DNA of 64,000 nucleotides from Verrucomicrobiia bacterium (GTDB lineage: Bacteria; Verrucomicrobiota; Verrucomicrobiia; Verrucomicrobiales; Akkermansiaceae). The position numbers and the translations under genes were made by a program. The notes beneath the pieces are model-generated. The model had not been told where the DNA came from, made no database searches, and saw nothing but the letters and a program-made list of their open reading frames with translations. This document shows, piece by piece, positions 49,122 through 59,530 of the stretch (positions within the stretch are counted from its first letter, which is position 1; the number at the start of each line of letters is the position of its first letter). The stretch lies in assembly GCA_030431475.1 (NCBI GenBank), contig JAUIJD010000008.1, positions 1 to 64,000 of the forward strand, written 5' to 3'.

Positions 49122-52100
49122 TCAGTTGGTTGGTGGTGGGATGAAGTGGTCGTTCAGATCACCACGGGAGACCATGTCTGAGAACAATTTCCAGACATGC
49201 CCCATCGGCTCATTCTTGAGATCGCTATGCTCCCAATCGCCCCAGTTTCCATTCTTCAATATATTGGGCATATCGGTCCCCGCAAACAAGGCGACTGAGT
49301 TACTCCCGGCCGGGTTCGAGATGGCGGGAACATCATGCCCGAGCAAAAATGACTGGATTGGATACTGCGCGGCAATCGCGCTGCCGTTCGAGCCATGGAT
49401 TGACTGGGGGTTCTGACCGTTTTGATCGAAGAACTCGGTGAACGGCTTGAAGTACGGGGTAGCTTTCAACGGCTCATTCTGGGCTGGTGGATTGCCTCCC
49501 CAGAAGCTGTTGAAAGCCCAGCCACCGTTGGACTGATGCCCGCCGCTGGCCAGCTTCTTGGTGAAGCTGCCCTTGCCCATTTCCTGTTTCACCCATGCAA
49601 GCTGGCTACGGATAGTCACGTCCGACAAGGCGTTTGGTTCGGTTCCATCACCGCTTTTCAAGACCTCCTCGCCCGTGGAGTAGTAATTGTGCGGGTTGGT
49701 TTCGGCCGCCAAGGTCGAAAAACGTCCCTGCCACGTCAGCTTCCTGCGCCCGTCGTTCGCCGGGAATAGCGTCCAGTAATCTGTCGCCCAGAGCCGGGTT
49801 TCCAGATTCGCCCAGCTGGGATTCCTGACAAGATTACGGTCTCCGTTCGCATGATCCGCCGAATACGCCTCCCGCGCTACGGCGGCATTGAGCAGGAAGT
49901 ATTGCTCCGAGCCTAGGTCATGATCGCAGATCGCGCTGCTCACCAACATGTTGCCGAGGCTGTGGCCAGCGATAACTTTCTTGCCACTCTGGCCATTGAC
50001 CACCGTTGCCAAGGCGGACGAACTCCGGAACGCGTTATAGGCATTGTGCCAGTAGTCCGGTGTGACGGTGGCAAAAAGCCCGAGGATGCCGCCGATCTGC
50101 CCTTGATTGCCTTCCCACGTCACTCCGAGGAACTTCGCGTCGGAACCCATCTGGTGAAGACGCTTGAAAACCTCTGCATTCCATCCGCGTGCGGCTTCCT
50201 CGCCGACGTTGTAGCCGTGGCAGAACACGAACCACCGGTTCTTGCGGCTGTCCTTGAACTTGTCCCATGCCGGAGGGACGGGTTCAGTAGAAACCGGTTG
50301 GCCGTAGGCCGCCGGCCGAATGTTGGCCCGCCAATACAAATTCTCTACGCCGTCCAGCGCCATCGGTAGGGCGCGGGCGATCCTCGCGACTTCTTCCCCG
50401 CCGTTCTTCGAGACAATCAGCTCGAAGGACTGGTTGGTCGCGGCCTTCGACTCAAAAAGCAGAACTCCCATGCCGTTCTTCACCGCATCAAGGTATTCTG
50501 CAGTCAGCTCCGAACCATTGCCCGCTGTGTGGTTCAAAGGCTGGCTCATCGCCTCAGTGGCACTAGATTTATCGGCAAGATATGAACCTGCGCCATTGGT
50601 TCGTTGGCTGTCTGGCTGCACGCTTGGCATCTCAATGAAGCCGAGCGCACCCGTCGGATGGGATATCCGGTAGGTGTATTCCTCCGGCGGAAGCACATCC
50701 AGGATCTTCTCAATGCGGAGCTGGACGGGGAAAAAGTCTACCAGATCCCGCTCACCGTTGACCACGTCATCGGCATTATCCACACCTTGGCCCGGGATAT
50801 CACCGAAGTGAGGTTCCCCGTTCTCATCGTCGTCATCATTGACCCAGAACATGAAGGGCTCTTCGTCCGTCGCGTTTCCCCGATCGTCATCATTAATCAT
50901 CCCGTCGCGATTCCAGTCCGGGATGAAACCCACGGGCAGGAAGCCGGCAGCGATCGTGGTGGGATAGTAGCGATGCACCTCCGGGTCGAAGCCCTCGGTC
51001 TCTACTTCAGTCACGGTCAATTTGATCTCCACGGTGAGGTCGGCTTCCGGACCCGCCGTCAGCACCTCAACGGCGTCGATCGACGCCGGGGATAGTCCAT
51101 TCAATTCGACACCGTGATGCACCCACTTCTCGTGCCACTCGTTCACTTCACCATCTCCTTCGATCACGTCGCCCACCGTGGGAGTGATCCGCCATTCGAA
51201 GGTATCGTTGTACTCCGGCTTTACGGTATATTTCGGATACTCCTCACTCGCCGAAGCAATGATCAGGAGTCGGCTCTCGCCAGCGGGGATCACGAACTCC
51301 TTCGCCTCAAACTCGGTCCGGAAGAGCGCATCCTTCGCAGGGGAAAACCCGGTAAAGGTAAACCATTCGGCATCGGGTGTGGAACCCGCATCGTTCGGAT
51401 CGCTTTCCTCATTGACCTCGTCCCCATCAGAAAAGCCGTCGCCGTCGCCGTCCGGATCGCCGGGATCGGTGCCGAGGAGCACTTCCTCCAGATTCGTCAG
51501 GCCGTCACCATCAAAATCCTCATCGCCATCCGACACCCCGTTGCCATCGCTGTCTGCTTTCATGGGATCCAGCCCCAAGGTAAATTCCACCGTAGCAGGC
51601 AGACCATCCCCGTCGTCGTCGATGAGACTCGCCGGACCAAAGCGGATTCGAAAAAACACCGTCCCAGAGGGGATCGAGCCGAGCCAATCGACAACATCGA
51701 CTTCCAACTCCTGGTTCTGTCCGATGAAGCCCATGGGATACACCTGCCATTCGGTCAGAGTTTGGCTGAATTCAATGGTATACCAGAAATCCCGCCTGCC
51801 AAACCATCTGGCATATCCGGTTGCACGCACCTCCCCCGGATCAAAAGACTCCTTCCAAACCGTTGCGCTTCGACCCACGTCGTGCTCTTCCTTGTTCGAC
51901 ACCTGATCATTGTCCCAATCGCCATCGGCGCTCTTGGCGGTCCCGAGTTCCAGCGACAGCGGCGAAAAACCGTGCCAGTTCTCGTAGCCGTCTTCCATCC
52001 CATCTCCATCGGTGTCGGGATCAAGCGGATCGGTCAGGTAGTCGTTGAGCTCCGCCCCGTTGCTCAGACCGTCGCCGTCGGCATCGCCGAGCGGGTCGAG

Positions 52101-53948
52101 CTCAATTTCGAAGCTCCACGGTTGCGACATCGCCTGCACGCCATCGTGATCGGTCACCACAGCCACCGCATTGCCGGTGCCGGCGGGAAGGTCTCCGACC
52201 GTGAGCTGCCATGGCGAGACGGTCGCCGATCCGGCGAAGCTCCCATTCGCATAAAAGTCCACCCTCGCGATGTGGGCGGCCCCGAAGGGCCCGCTGTGGC
52301 TTGGAGCTGCAGCGAGCAGGATCTCTCCCGGTTTGGCCGGCAGGATAACCGTACCGCTCAGACTCACCGAAGGCTCGCCTTCGTCGATGGCGGTCTCGAC
52401 ATGCTCTGTCGGGAGCTTCAGGCCTTGCCAGAGATTGGTGCTTCCGGTGCCGAGCTGCCCCTGGTTGTTCCGCCCCCAGACCCAGATCGTGCCGTCTTCC
52501 GCCAGCGCCATGCTCGCTCCCTGAATCCCGGTGCCACCCGCTGCAACCGCAACGATATCCTGGAGAAAGCCACTCCCGTCGATATTTTTCACCTTCACCG
52601 CCGATCCGCGGTTGGTGCTGTTGCCCTGCCCGAGCTGACCGTAATAGTTCGAACCCCAAGCCCAGACATGGCCGTCGATGTCCACGGCCAGCGTGTGCGC
52701 CGCCCCGGCCGCCACCCCGACGATTCCGTCAAGCGGCTGACCATTATCGAAGCGCACGACCTGCACCGGGGAAGTCTCCTTTCCGAAAGCTCCCGAGCCG
52801 TGACCCAGGCGGCCGTAGTAGCGATTCCCGCAGCACCAGACGGTGCCCTGCTGATCGGGGTTTTCCGGATCCCAGCGCGCCACCACGCTGTGGCTGTCCC
52901 CGCCGGCAACCTCGATCGCATGATCCATCGGCGTGCCGTCCGCGAAACGCATCCGCTCCGCACGGACAAGCTGGGCCGTGTTTCCCTGTCCGAGCTGGCC
53001 TTGGGCATTGTGACCCCATACCCATACCTCGCCCGTGCCCTCCACAGTTTCCAGTGCGTTCGCCTCACGGGCGATCCCGAAGGCCCCACCGGCCGCAATG
53101 CCGCGGATGGCATCAAGCGGAGGATACGCCGCGTCATCCCCCCGCTGCACCGGCGCCGCAAAGTCCGTCGTGCCCGTGGACAGGCCGAGGCCCGTCCGGG
53201 CATTGGCGTTCCAGCCCCACGAACGCACCGAACCGTCGTCGTCCAGCGCCACGGAGAAATACTCGCCACCCGCCACCGCGCGAATTCCGGAAAGCGGCGC
53301 CCCCGGCCCCTCCAGCACCGCGACCGGAAGGGCGGCGTCGGCATGGCTACCATCCCCGAGGGATCCGTAGGCATTGTGCCCAAACGCACGCACAAAACCG
53401 TCCGCACCAAGGACGAGCGAATGGTAATAGCCAGCAGCGATATCCGCGCCACCATCAAGCGCCGAAACCCCGTCGGCGTCCAGTGCCGGGGCGGGCACCG
53501 GCTGGTTGCCGTTCGCCGTCGAGCCGTTGCCAAGTCGTCCGTTGTTCTGGCGTCCCCACGACCACACGCTCCCGCCGACGCTGAGAGCCAAACCGTGCTG
53601 GTTGCCGCTGGCGATGGCGCCGGTGATCCGGTAGTCCCCGACCGCCATGTCGCTCGCCTGCCCACCGAGCCACGCCCGCGCCTTGACGACCGCCGAGCGG
53701 GCAACGGTCAACGTCCCCCCGGATTCGACGATGGGGTCGAAGACGGCGGGTTCGCGCCCATCCAGCGTGTAACGGATCACCGAACCCCTCTCCGGGCTGC
53801 TCACCGTAAGCTCCAAGGCGGTTGGTGAGTCCGCCACCTGAGGAGTAAGCACCGGCGTCTCCACCGCCCGGACCTCGGAAATCCAGCACAGGGTCACCCC
53901 GGCCACCAAACTCGCTGATATCCGCTGAAATCCGCCAAATATCTTCAT
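49122..53948 (-). CDS. Giant secreted protein: chitobiase-like/FN3 segment, seven RCC1-like repeats, TSP3-like Ca-binding repeats, C-terminal alpha/beta hydrolase
   Basis: Repeats such as GSVWSWGRQNNGRLGNGS, GHVWAWGSNYYGQLGQGN, GTIWVWGRNNQGQLGTGS; DADGDGLSNGAELNDYLTDPLDPDTDGDGMEDG; RWFVFCHGYN and VIAGHSLGNMLVSSA nucleophile elbow. Confidence 0.9.
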   Translation of the reverse strand: MKIFGGFQRISASLVAGVTLCWISEVRAVETPVLTPQVADSPTALELTVSSPERGSVIRYTLDGREPAVFDPIVESGGTLTVARSAVVKARAWLGGQASDMAVGDYRITGAIASGNQHGLALSVGGSVWSWGRQNNGRLGNGSTANGNQPVPAPALDADGVSALDGGADIAAGYYHSLVLGADGFVRAFGHNAYGSLGDGSHADAALPVAVLEGPGAPLSGIRAVAGGEYFSVALDDDGSVRSWGWNANARTGLGLSTGTTDFAAPVQRGDDAAYPPLDAIRGIAAGGAFGIAREANALETVEGTGEVWVWGHNAQGQLGQGNTAQLVRAERMRFADGTPMDHAIEVAGGDSHSVVARWDPENPDQQGTVWCCGNRYYGRLGHGSGAFGKETSPVQVVRFDNGQPLDGIVGVAAGAAHTLAVDIDGHVWAWGSNYYGQLGQGNSTNRGSAVKVKNIDGSGFLQDIVAVAAGGTGIQGASMALAEDGTIWVWGRNNQGQLGTGSTNLWQGLKLPTEHVETAIDEGEPSVSLSGTVILPAKPGEILLAAAPSHSGPFGAAHIARVDFYANGSFAGSATVSPWQLTVGDLPAGTGNAVAVVTDHDGVQAMSQPWSFEIELDPLGDADGDGLSNGAELNDYLTDPLDPDTDGDGMEDGYENWHGFSPLSLELGTAKSADGDWDNDQVSNKEEHDVGRSATVWKESFDPGEVRATGYARWFGRRDFWYTIEFSQTLTEWQVYPMGFIGQNQELEVDVVDWLGSIPSGTVFFRIRFGPASLIDDDGDGLPATVEFTLGLDPMKADSDGNGVSDGDEDFDGDGLTNLEEVLLGTDPGDPDGDGDGFSDGDEVNEESDPNDAGSTPDAEWFTFTGFSPAKDALFRTEFEAKEFVIPAGESRLLIIASASEEYPKYTVKPEYNDTFEWRITPTVGDVIEGDGEVNEWHEKWVHHGVELNGLSPASIDAVEVLTAGPEADLTVEIKLTVTEVETEGFDPEVHRYYPTTIAAGFLPVGFIPDWNRDGMINDDDRGNATDEEPFMFWVNDDDDENGEPHFGDIPGQGVDNADDVVNGERDLVDFFPVQLRIEKILDVLPPEEYTYRISHPTGALGFIEMPSVQPDSQRTNGAGSYLADKSSATEAMSQPLNHTAGNGSELTAEYLDAVKNGMGVLLFESKAATNQSFELIVSKNGGEEVARIARALPMALDGVENLYWRANIRPAAYGQPVSTEPVPPAWDKFKDSRKNRWFVFCHGYNVGEEAARGWNAEVFKRLHQMGSDAKFLGVTWEGNQGQIGGILGLFATVTPDYWHNAYNAFRSSSALATVVNGQSGKKVIAGHSLGNMLVSSAICDHDLGSEQYFLLNAAVAREAYSADHANGDRNLVRNPSWANLETRLWATDYWTLFPANDGRRKLTWQGRFSTLAAETNPHNYYSTGEEVLKSGDGTEPNALSDVTIRSQLAWVKQEMGKGSFTKKLASGGHQSNGGWAFNSFWGGNPPAQNEPLKATPYFKPFTEFFDQNGQNPQSIHGSNGSAIAAQYPIQSFLLGHDVPAISNPAGSNSVALFAGTDMPNILKNGNWGDWEHSDLKNEPMGHVWKLFSDMVSRGDLNDHFIPPPTN

Positions 53949-54159
53949 GCCTTGGAACGGCAACACCACCCACAACGGGCGTCAAGGTGAAGCAAGATCC
54001 GCGAGATCTACAATAGAACGCGACCACTCGGCAGTGTCCAAAAACTCACCACAACCGGTTACTCCAACGAACGGATGGGACCGTCCGGAGGAGACAACCG
54101 ATCCGACACCTCCCCCGGGACATAGGGAAACCGCCGCAGGGACCGCCTCGCCCGCCGTT

Positions 54160-55119
<960 letters not shown>

Positions 55120-55136
55120 GGGTCGTGGGGTTGGAG

Positions 55137-55856
55137 TTAGATCTGGAAGTCGTTGTTCATGGATTCGAGGTGCAGACCGCACTCGTATTTCTCGCCGTTG
55201 AAGCGGGTCGACTCGGCATCGGCACCTCCCGTGGCCGGGGTCGTGCTGTGCCAGTCTCCCATGGTCAGGTAACCCTGTGCGGCCAGGGGGTGCGGCGGCA
55301 AGTCATGATCATGCATGTAGGCGGAAACCTGGGCATCGGCCCAGTCGAGGATGGGATAGACCTTCAGGGTCCGCTTCTGCTGCTCGGCGAAGGGGCGATC
55401 GGCCCGGGTGCTCGACTGGCTGCGGCGAACCCCGCTGATCCACACCTCGGCACCCAGCTCGCTGAGCGCCCGGTTCATGGGTTCGAGCTTGGTGATCGTG
55501 CCATACTGGTCGAGGGCCTCGCCGCCGTGCTCCCAAAGACGCCCGTGCAGCGCCTCGAGGCGGGCCGCGGTCATCCGGGGCTGGTAGATCCGCAGGTCGG
55601 TTCCGAAGCGCTCGGCCAGCTCGTCCGCGTAGCGGTAGGTCTCCGGGAACAGGAAGCCGGTGTCGACGAACACGACGGGCACCTGGGGCGCGTGCCGGGC
55701 GATCAGATCGAGCATGACGGCCGACTGCAGGCCGAAGCTGGTCGAGGCCACCAGCCGGTCGCCGAAGCGCTCCGCCAGCAACTCGAGCCGCTCCCCGGCC
55801 TTGCGTTCCGCGAGGTCGGCCGAAAGCCCGACCGCGATATCGGTGGTCGTCGCCAT
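55137..55856 (-). CDS. cysH: Phosphoadenylyl-/adenylyl-sulfate reductase
   Basis: [40 protein letters not shown]-terminal KYECGLH. Confidence 0.94.
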   Translation of the reverse strand: MATTTDIAVGLSADLAERKAGERLELLAERFGDRLVASTSFGLQSAVMLDLIARHAPQVPVVFVDTGFLFPETYRYADELAERFGTDLRIYQPRMTAARLEALHGRLWEHGGEALDQYGTITKLEPMNRALSELGAEVWISGVRRSQSSTRADRPFAEQQKRTLKVYPILDWADAQVSAYMHDHDLPPHPLAAQGYLTMGDWHSTTPATGGADAESTRFNGEKYECGLHLESMNNDFQI

Positions 55857-55858
55857 GG

Positions 55859-57577
55859 TCAGTTCTTCAGTGCCTCTTCCTTGATGTTCTCGTGGAAGTC
55901 GGCGCCCTGGACGGTGGCGTTGACGATCCCGGCCCGGATGACGAAATCGCCGAAGCGCTCCCCGTCGTTCCGCTCCTTCGCGTAACGCTCGAGGATCGGA
56001 TCGAGCGTCGCGCGGATGTCGGCGGCATCGAGGTCCTGGCGGTAGAGCTTGTTCAGCCGCTGACCGGCGTGTCCCCCGCCCAGATAGAGGTTGTAGCGAT
56101 TCGGCCCACGACCGACGAACCCGATCTCCGAGATGAACGGACGACCGCAACCGTTCGGGCATCCGGTCATCCGGATCGTGATCGCATCGTGCCGGAGTCC
56201 CAGCTCCTCGAGCTTCTCCTCGAGGTCGGTGATCACGTCCGGCAGGTAGCGCTCGGCCTCGGCCAGCGCGAGGCTGCACGTCGGCAGCGCGACGCAGGCG
56301 ATCGACGCCAGCCGCAGCGCGCTGCGCTCGTGACTCCGATGCATGCCGTACTTCTCGAGCAGCCTCTCGATCTCCGAGCGCTTCTCTTCGGCGACGTTGG
56401 CGATCACGAGGTTCTGGTTGGCGGTGAGGCGGAAGTCGCCCTCGTGCACCTTGGCGATCTCGCGCAGGCCCTCGCGCATCGGATAGCCCGGCGTGTCGAC
56501 CACGCGCCCCCCCTGCACGAAGAGCGTGTAGTGGAAGTTGCCGCGCTCGTCCTCGACCCACCCGTAGCGGTCGCCGTTGTCCTCGAAATGGAAGTCGCGC
56601 ACGGCACCGAGCTCGTGGCCGAGATACTTCTCGAGCTCCGCCTTGAACCAGTCGACGCCCCGGTCCTGGATCGTGTACTTCAGCCGGGCGTGCTTGCGTT
56701 CCTTGCGGTCGCCGTAGTCGCGCTGGACCAGCACCACCTTCTCGGCGACATCGACCACCTGCTCGGGCGTGCAGAAGCCGATCACGTCGGCGAGCCGCGG
56801 GTAGGTCTCCTCGTTGCCGTGGGTCATCCCGAGGCCACCTCCGACCGCGACGTTGTAGCCCGCCAGCTTTCCATCCTCGACGATGGCGATGAACGAAAGG
56901 TCGTTGGCGTAGATGTCGACGTCGTTGCTCGGCGGCACGGCGATGGTGATCTTGAACTTCCGCGGCAGGTAGGTCTTGCCGTAGATCGGCTCGATCTCCT
57001 CCTCGGAGGTCTCGATCTTCTCGCCGTCGAGCCAGATCTCGTGATAGGCCCGGGTCTGCGGCGTGAGGTGATCGGAGATCTCCTGGGCCGCCCGCAGCGC
57101 CTCCTCGTGGATCGCGGAGAGGTGCGGGTTCGGATTGCACATCACGTTCCGGTTCACGTCACCGCAGGCCGCAATGGTGTCCATGGCGGTGTCGTTGATC
57201 TCCTTGATCGTGCGCTTCAGGTTCGACTTGATGATCCCGTGGAGCTGGAAGGCCTGGCGGGTCGTCAGCTTGATCGTGCCGTTGGCGAACTGGTCGGCCA
57301 TGCGGTCGGTCTCGATCCACTGCTTCGGCGTCGCGACCCCCCCGGGCACGCGGACGCGGATCATGAACGAGTAGGCCTTCTCCAGCTTGTGCTTGCGGCG
57401 GTTGGCCCGCACGTCGCGGTCGTCCTGCTGGTAGGTGCCGTGGAACTTGAGCAGCTGCTGGTCGTCCTCGCTCAGCGAGCCGGTCGACAGGTCGCGCAGC
57501 CCCTCGGCGATGGTTCCACGCAGATAGTTCGAACGGGTCTTGATCCCCTCGTTCGCGGAAAGTTTCTCTTCACTCAT
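55859..57577 (-). CDS. cysI: Sulfite reductase hemoprotein subunit
   Basis: Nitrite/sulfite reductase ferredoxin-like repeats; [14 protein letters not shown] and [19 protein letters not shown] siroheme/4Fe-4S motifs. Confidence 0.95.
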   Translation of the reverse strand: MSEEKLSANEGIKTRSNYLRGTIAEGLRDLSTGSLSEDDQQLLKFHGTYQQDDRDVRANRRKHKLEKAYSFMIRVRVPGGVATPKQWIETDRMADQFANGTIKLTTRQAFQLHGIIKSNLKRTIKEINDTAMDTIAACGDVNRNVMCNPNPHLSAIHEEALRAAQEISDHLTPQTRAYHEIWLDGEKIETSEEEIEPIYGKTYLPRKFKITIAVPPSNDVDIYANDLSFIAIVEDGKLAGYNVAVGGGLGMTHGNEETYPRLADVIGFCTPEQVVDVAEKVVLVQRDYGDRKERKHARLKYTIQDRGVDWFKAELEKYLGHELGAVRDFHFEDNGDRYGWVEDERGNFHYTLFVQGGRVVDTPGYPMREGLREIAKVHEGDFRLTANQNLVIANVAEEKRSEIERLLEKYGMHRSHERSALRLASIACVALPTCSLALAEAERYLPDVITDLEEKLEELGLRHDAITIRMTGCPNGCGRPFISEIGFVGRGPNRYNLYLGGGHAGQRLNKLYRQDLDAADIRATLDPILERYAKERNDGERFGDFVIRAGIVNATVQGADFHENIKEEALKN

Positions 57578-57611
57578 CGTCTTCAGTCTCTGGTTTTAAG
57601 GTCCTCGGTGT

Positions 57612-59378
57612 TCAGTAGACGTCCCGCTGGTAGCGTTTGTCCTTCTTCAGGGCGCCGACATAGGCCTCGGCCTCGGCGCGGCTCTTGCCGCCGACGTTCT
57701 CGACCACCTCGATCAGGGCCTCGTGGACGTCGTGGGCCATCCGCGAAGCGTCGCCGCAGACGTAGAAATGGGCGCCGCGCTCGAGCCAGGCATACAGCTC
57801 CTCGGCGTTCTCACGGATGCGGTCCTGCACGTAGACCTTCTCCGGCTGGTCCCGCGAGAAGGCGACGTCGAGGCGACTCAGCGCGCCGCTCTTCAAGTGG
57901 TCCTGCCATTCCAGCTGGTAGAGGAAGTCGTAGCTGAAGCGCTGGTCGCCGAAGATCAGCCAGGAATCCCCCTTCGCCCCGGTTTCCGCGCGGTGCTCGA
58001 TGAAGGCCCGGAAGGGCGCGATGCCGGTTCCCGGCCCGACCATGATGATGGGCGTGTCGTCCGAGTGAGGCAGGCGGAAGTTCTTGTTCTCGTGGGTGTA
58101 GACCTTCACCGGCTGACCCGGCGCCACCAGATCGGCGAGGTAGGTCGAAGCCACTCCCTTGCGGGCCCGGCCATGCGCATCGTAGCGCACCGAGGCGATC
58201 GTGAGGTGCACCTCGTCGGGATGGGCCAGCGGGCTGGACGCGATCGAGTAGAGGCGCGGCGGGAGCTTGCGGAGGATGCCGGTGAGGTCCGCCGCCGACA
58301 GGCCCTTCGGGGCGAAATCCTGGATCGCATCCGCCACCCAACGTCCCCAGAGGTATTCCTTGAGTTCCTCCTTCGCGTCGTCCGCCAGCAGCTTCTCGAG
58401 CTTCGGCGCCTTCGTCGCGGCGAGGAGTTTCTTGAGGATCGCCTTCGAAAGCGTGGTCACCTCGAAGTCCTCCCGCAGCGCGTCGGCGAGCACCTTGCGT
58501 CCTCCGCCCTTGATCTCGACCTCCTCGGTCCCCTTCAGCCGCGAGGCCTTGAGGATCTCCTCGACCATGTCGGGCGCATTCAGCGGCACCACGGCCAGCG
58601 CGTCGCCGGGCACGTAGGTCAGACCCGACCCCTCGAGGGACAGCTCGTAGTGCCACGTCTCCTTCTTCGATCCCTCGCCATTCAGCAGCACCTTCTCGAG
58701 CAGCTCCGAGCCGAACGGGTTCTTCTTCCCGTAGATCGATGCCGCCGCCGGAATGACCACGCCCGGAGCCGCCGAGGGCACGGCCGCAGCGGCCGGAGCC
58801 AGCGCCTTGAGCGCGGCATCCAGCCAACTCGCGTGATCCTCCTCGTAGTCGACGTCGCAGTCCTGACGCGGCGTCACCCGCTTCCCGCCCAGCTTCTCGA
58901 GCCGGGCATCCACCTCCTTGCCCGTCTTGCAGAATTGCTCGTACGACGTGTCTCCCAGCGCGCAGACCGAGAATTCCACCCCGCCGAGGTCCACCTCATC
59001 ATGCATCAGGCCGTTGTAGAAATCGGTCGCCGTCTCCGGCGGATCCCCATCCCCCCAGGTGCTCACGATCACCAGCAGCTTGCCCGCCTTGGCCAGGTCC
59101 GCCGGCGCGAGATCCGACATGTTCTTCACGCTCGGCTTGAAACCCCGCTTCTTCGCCTGCTTGGCACTCATGTCCGCGAGCGCCTCCGCATTGCCGGACT
59201 CCGTGCCATACAGCACCAGGAGCGGCTCGGGCTTGGCCACCGGCGTGGGAGCGGCCGAGGAGACATCGGCGGACAGAAATCCACCGAGCCAAAGACGTTG
59301 CCCGGGAGACAATCGGCCCAGCAGGGCGTCGAGGGCGGATCGCTCTTCGGGCGAGAAAGGTGCATGCTCTGGAATCAT
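57612..59378 (-). CDS. cysJ: Sulfite reductase flavoprotein subunit
   Basis: LVLYGTESGNAEALA FMN site; RLYSIASSPLAHPDEVHLT; GPGTGIAPFRAFIEHR; C-terminal KRYQRDVY. Confidence 0.95.
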   Translation of the reverse strand: MIPEHAPFSPEERSALDALLGRLSPGQRLWLGGFLSADVSSAAPTPVAKPEPLLVLYGTESGNAEALADMSAKQAKKRGFKPSVKNMSDLAPADLAKAGKLLVIVSTWGDGDPPETATDFYNGLMHDEVDLGGVEFSVCALGDTSYEQFCKTGKEVDARLEKLGGKRVTPRQDCDVDYEEDHASWLDAALKALAPAAAAVPSAAPGVVIPAAASIYGKKNPFGSELLEKVLLNGEGSKKETWHYELSLEGSGLTYVPGDALAVVPLNAPDMVEEILKASRLKGTEEVEIKGGGRKVLADALREDFEVTTLSKAILKKLLAATKAPKLEKLLADDAKEELKEYLWGRWVADAIQDFAPKGLSAADLTGILRKLPPRLYSIASSPLAHPDEVHLTIASVRYDAHGRARKGVASTYLADLVAPGQPVKVYTHENKNFRLPHSDDTPIIMVGPGTGIAPFRAFIEHRAETGAKGDSWLIFGDQRFSYDFLYQLEWQDHLKSGALSRLDVAFSRDQPEKVYVQDRIRENAEELYAWLERGAHFYVCGDASRMAHDVHEALIEVVENVGGKSRAEAEAYVGALKKDKRYQRDVY

Positions 59379-59474
59379 TACCTTAGTGATTTACCTGATT
59401 TTATAAAGTTTGCTGCGCGGAGACTCCGACACCCCTCCTCCGAGCGCAAGCGAAAACCTCCGACAAACCTGCCA

Positions 59475-59530
59475 TCCCGCCTCCCCCATTTGGCACGACA
59501 GGGACGCCCGCGACACGCCGTAAGGCGGGA
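59475..59530. promoter_or_regulatory. Inverted repeat TCCCGCCT / AGGCGGGA abutting the sialate O-acetylesterase ATG
   Basis: 8-bp perfect arms 59475-59482 and 59523-59530; start codon at 59531. Confidence 0.4.

Noticed and set aside
51114-53828. 904-aa plus-strand ORF
   Set aside because: Antisense to the RCC1/hydrolase gene; no recognisable domain.
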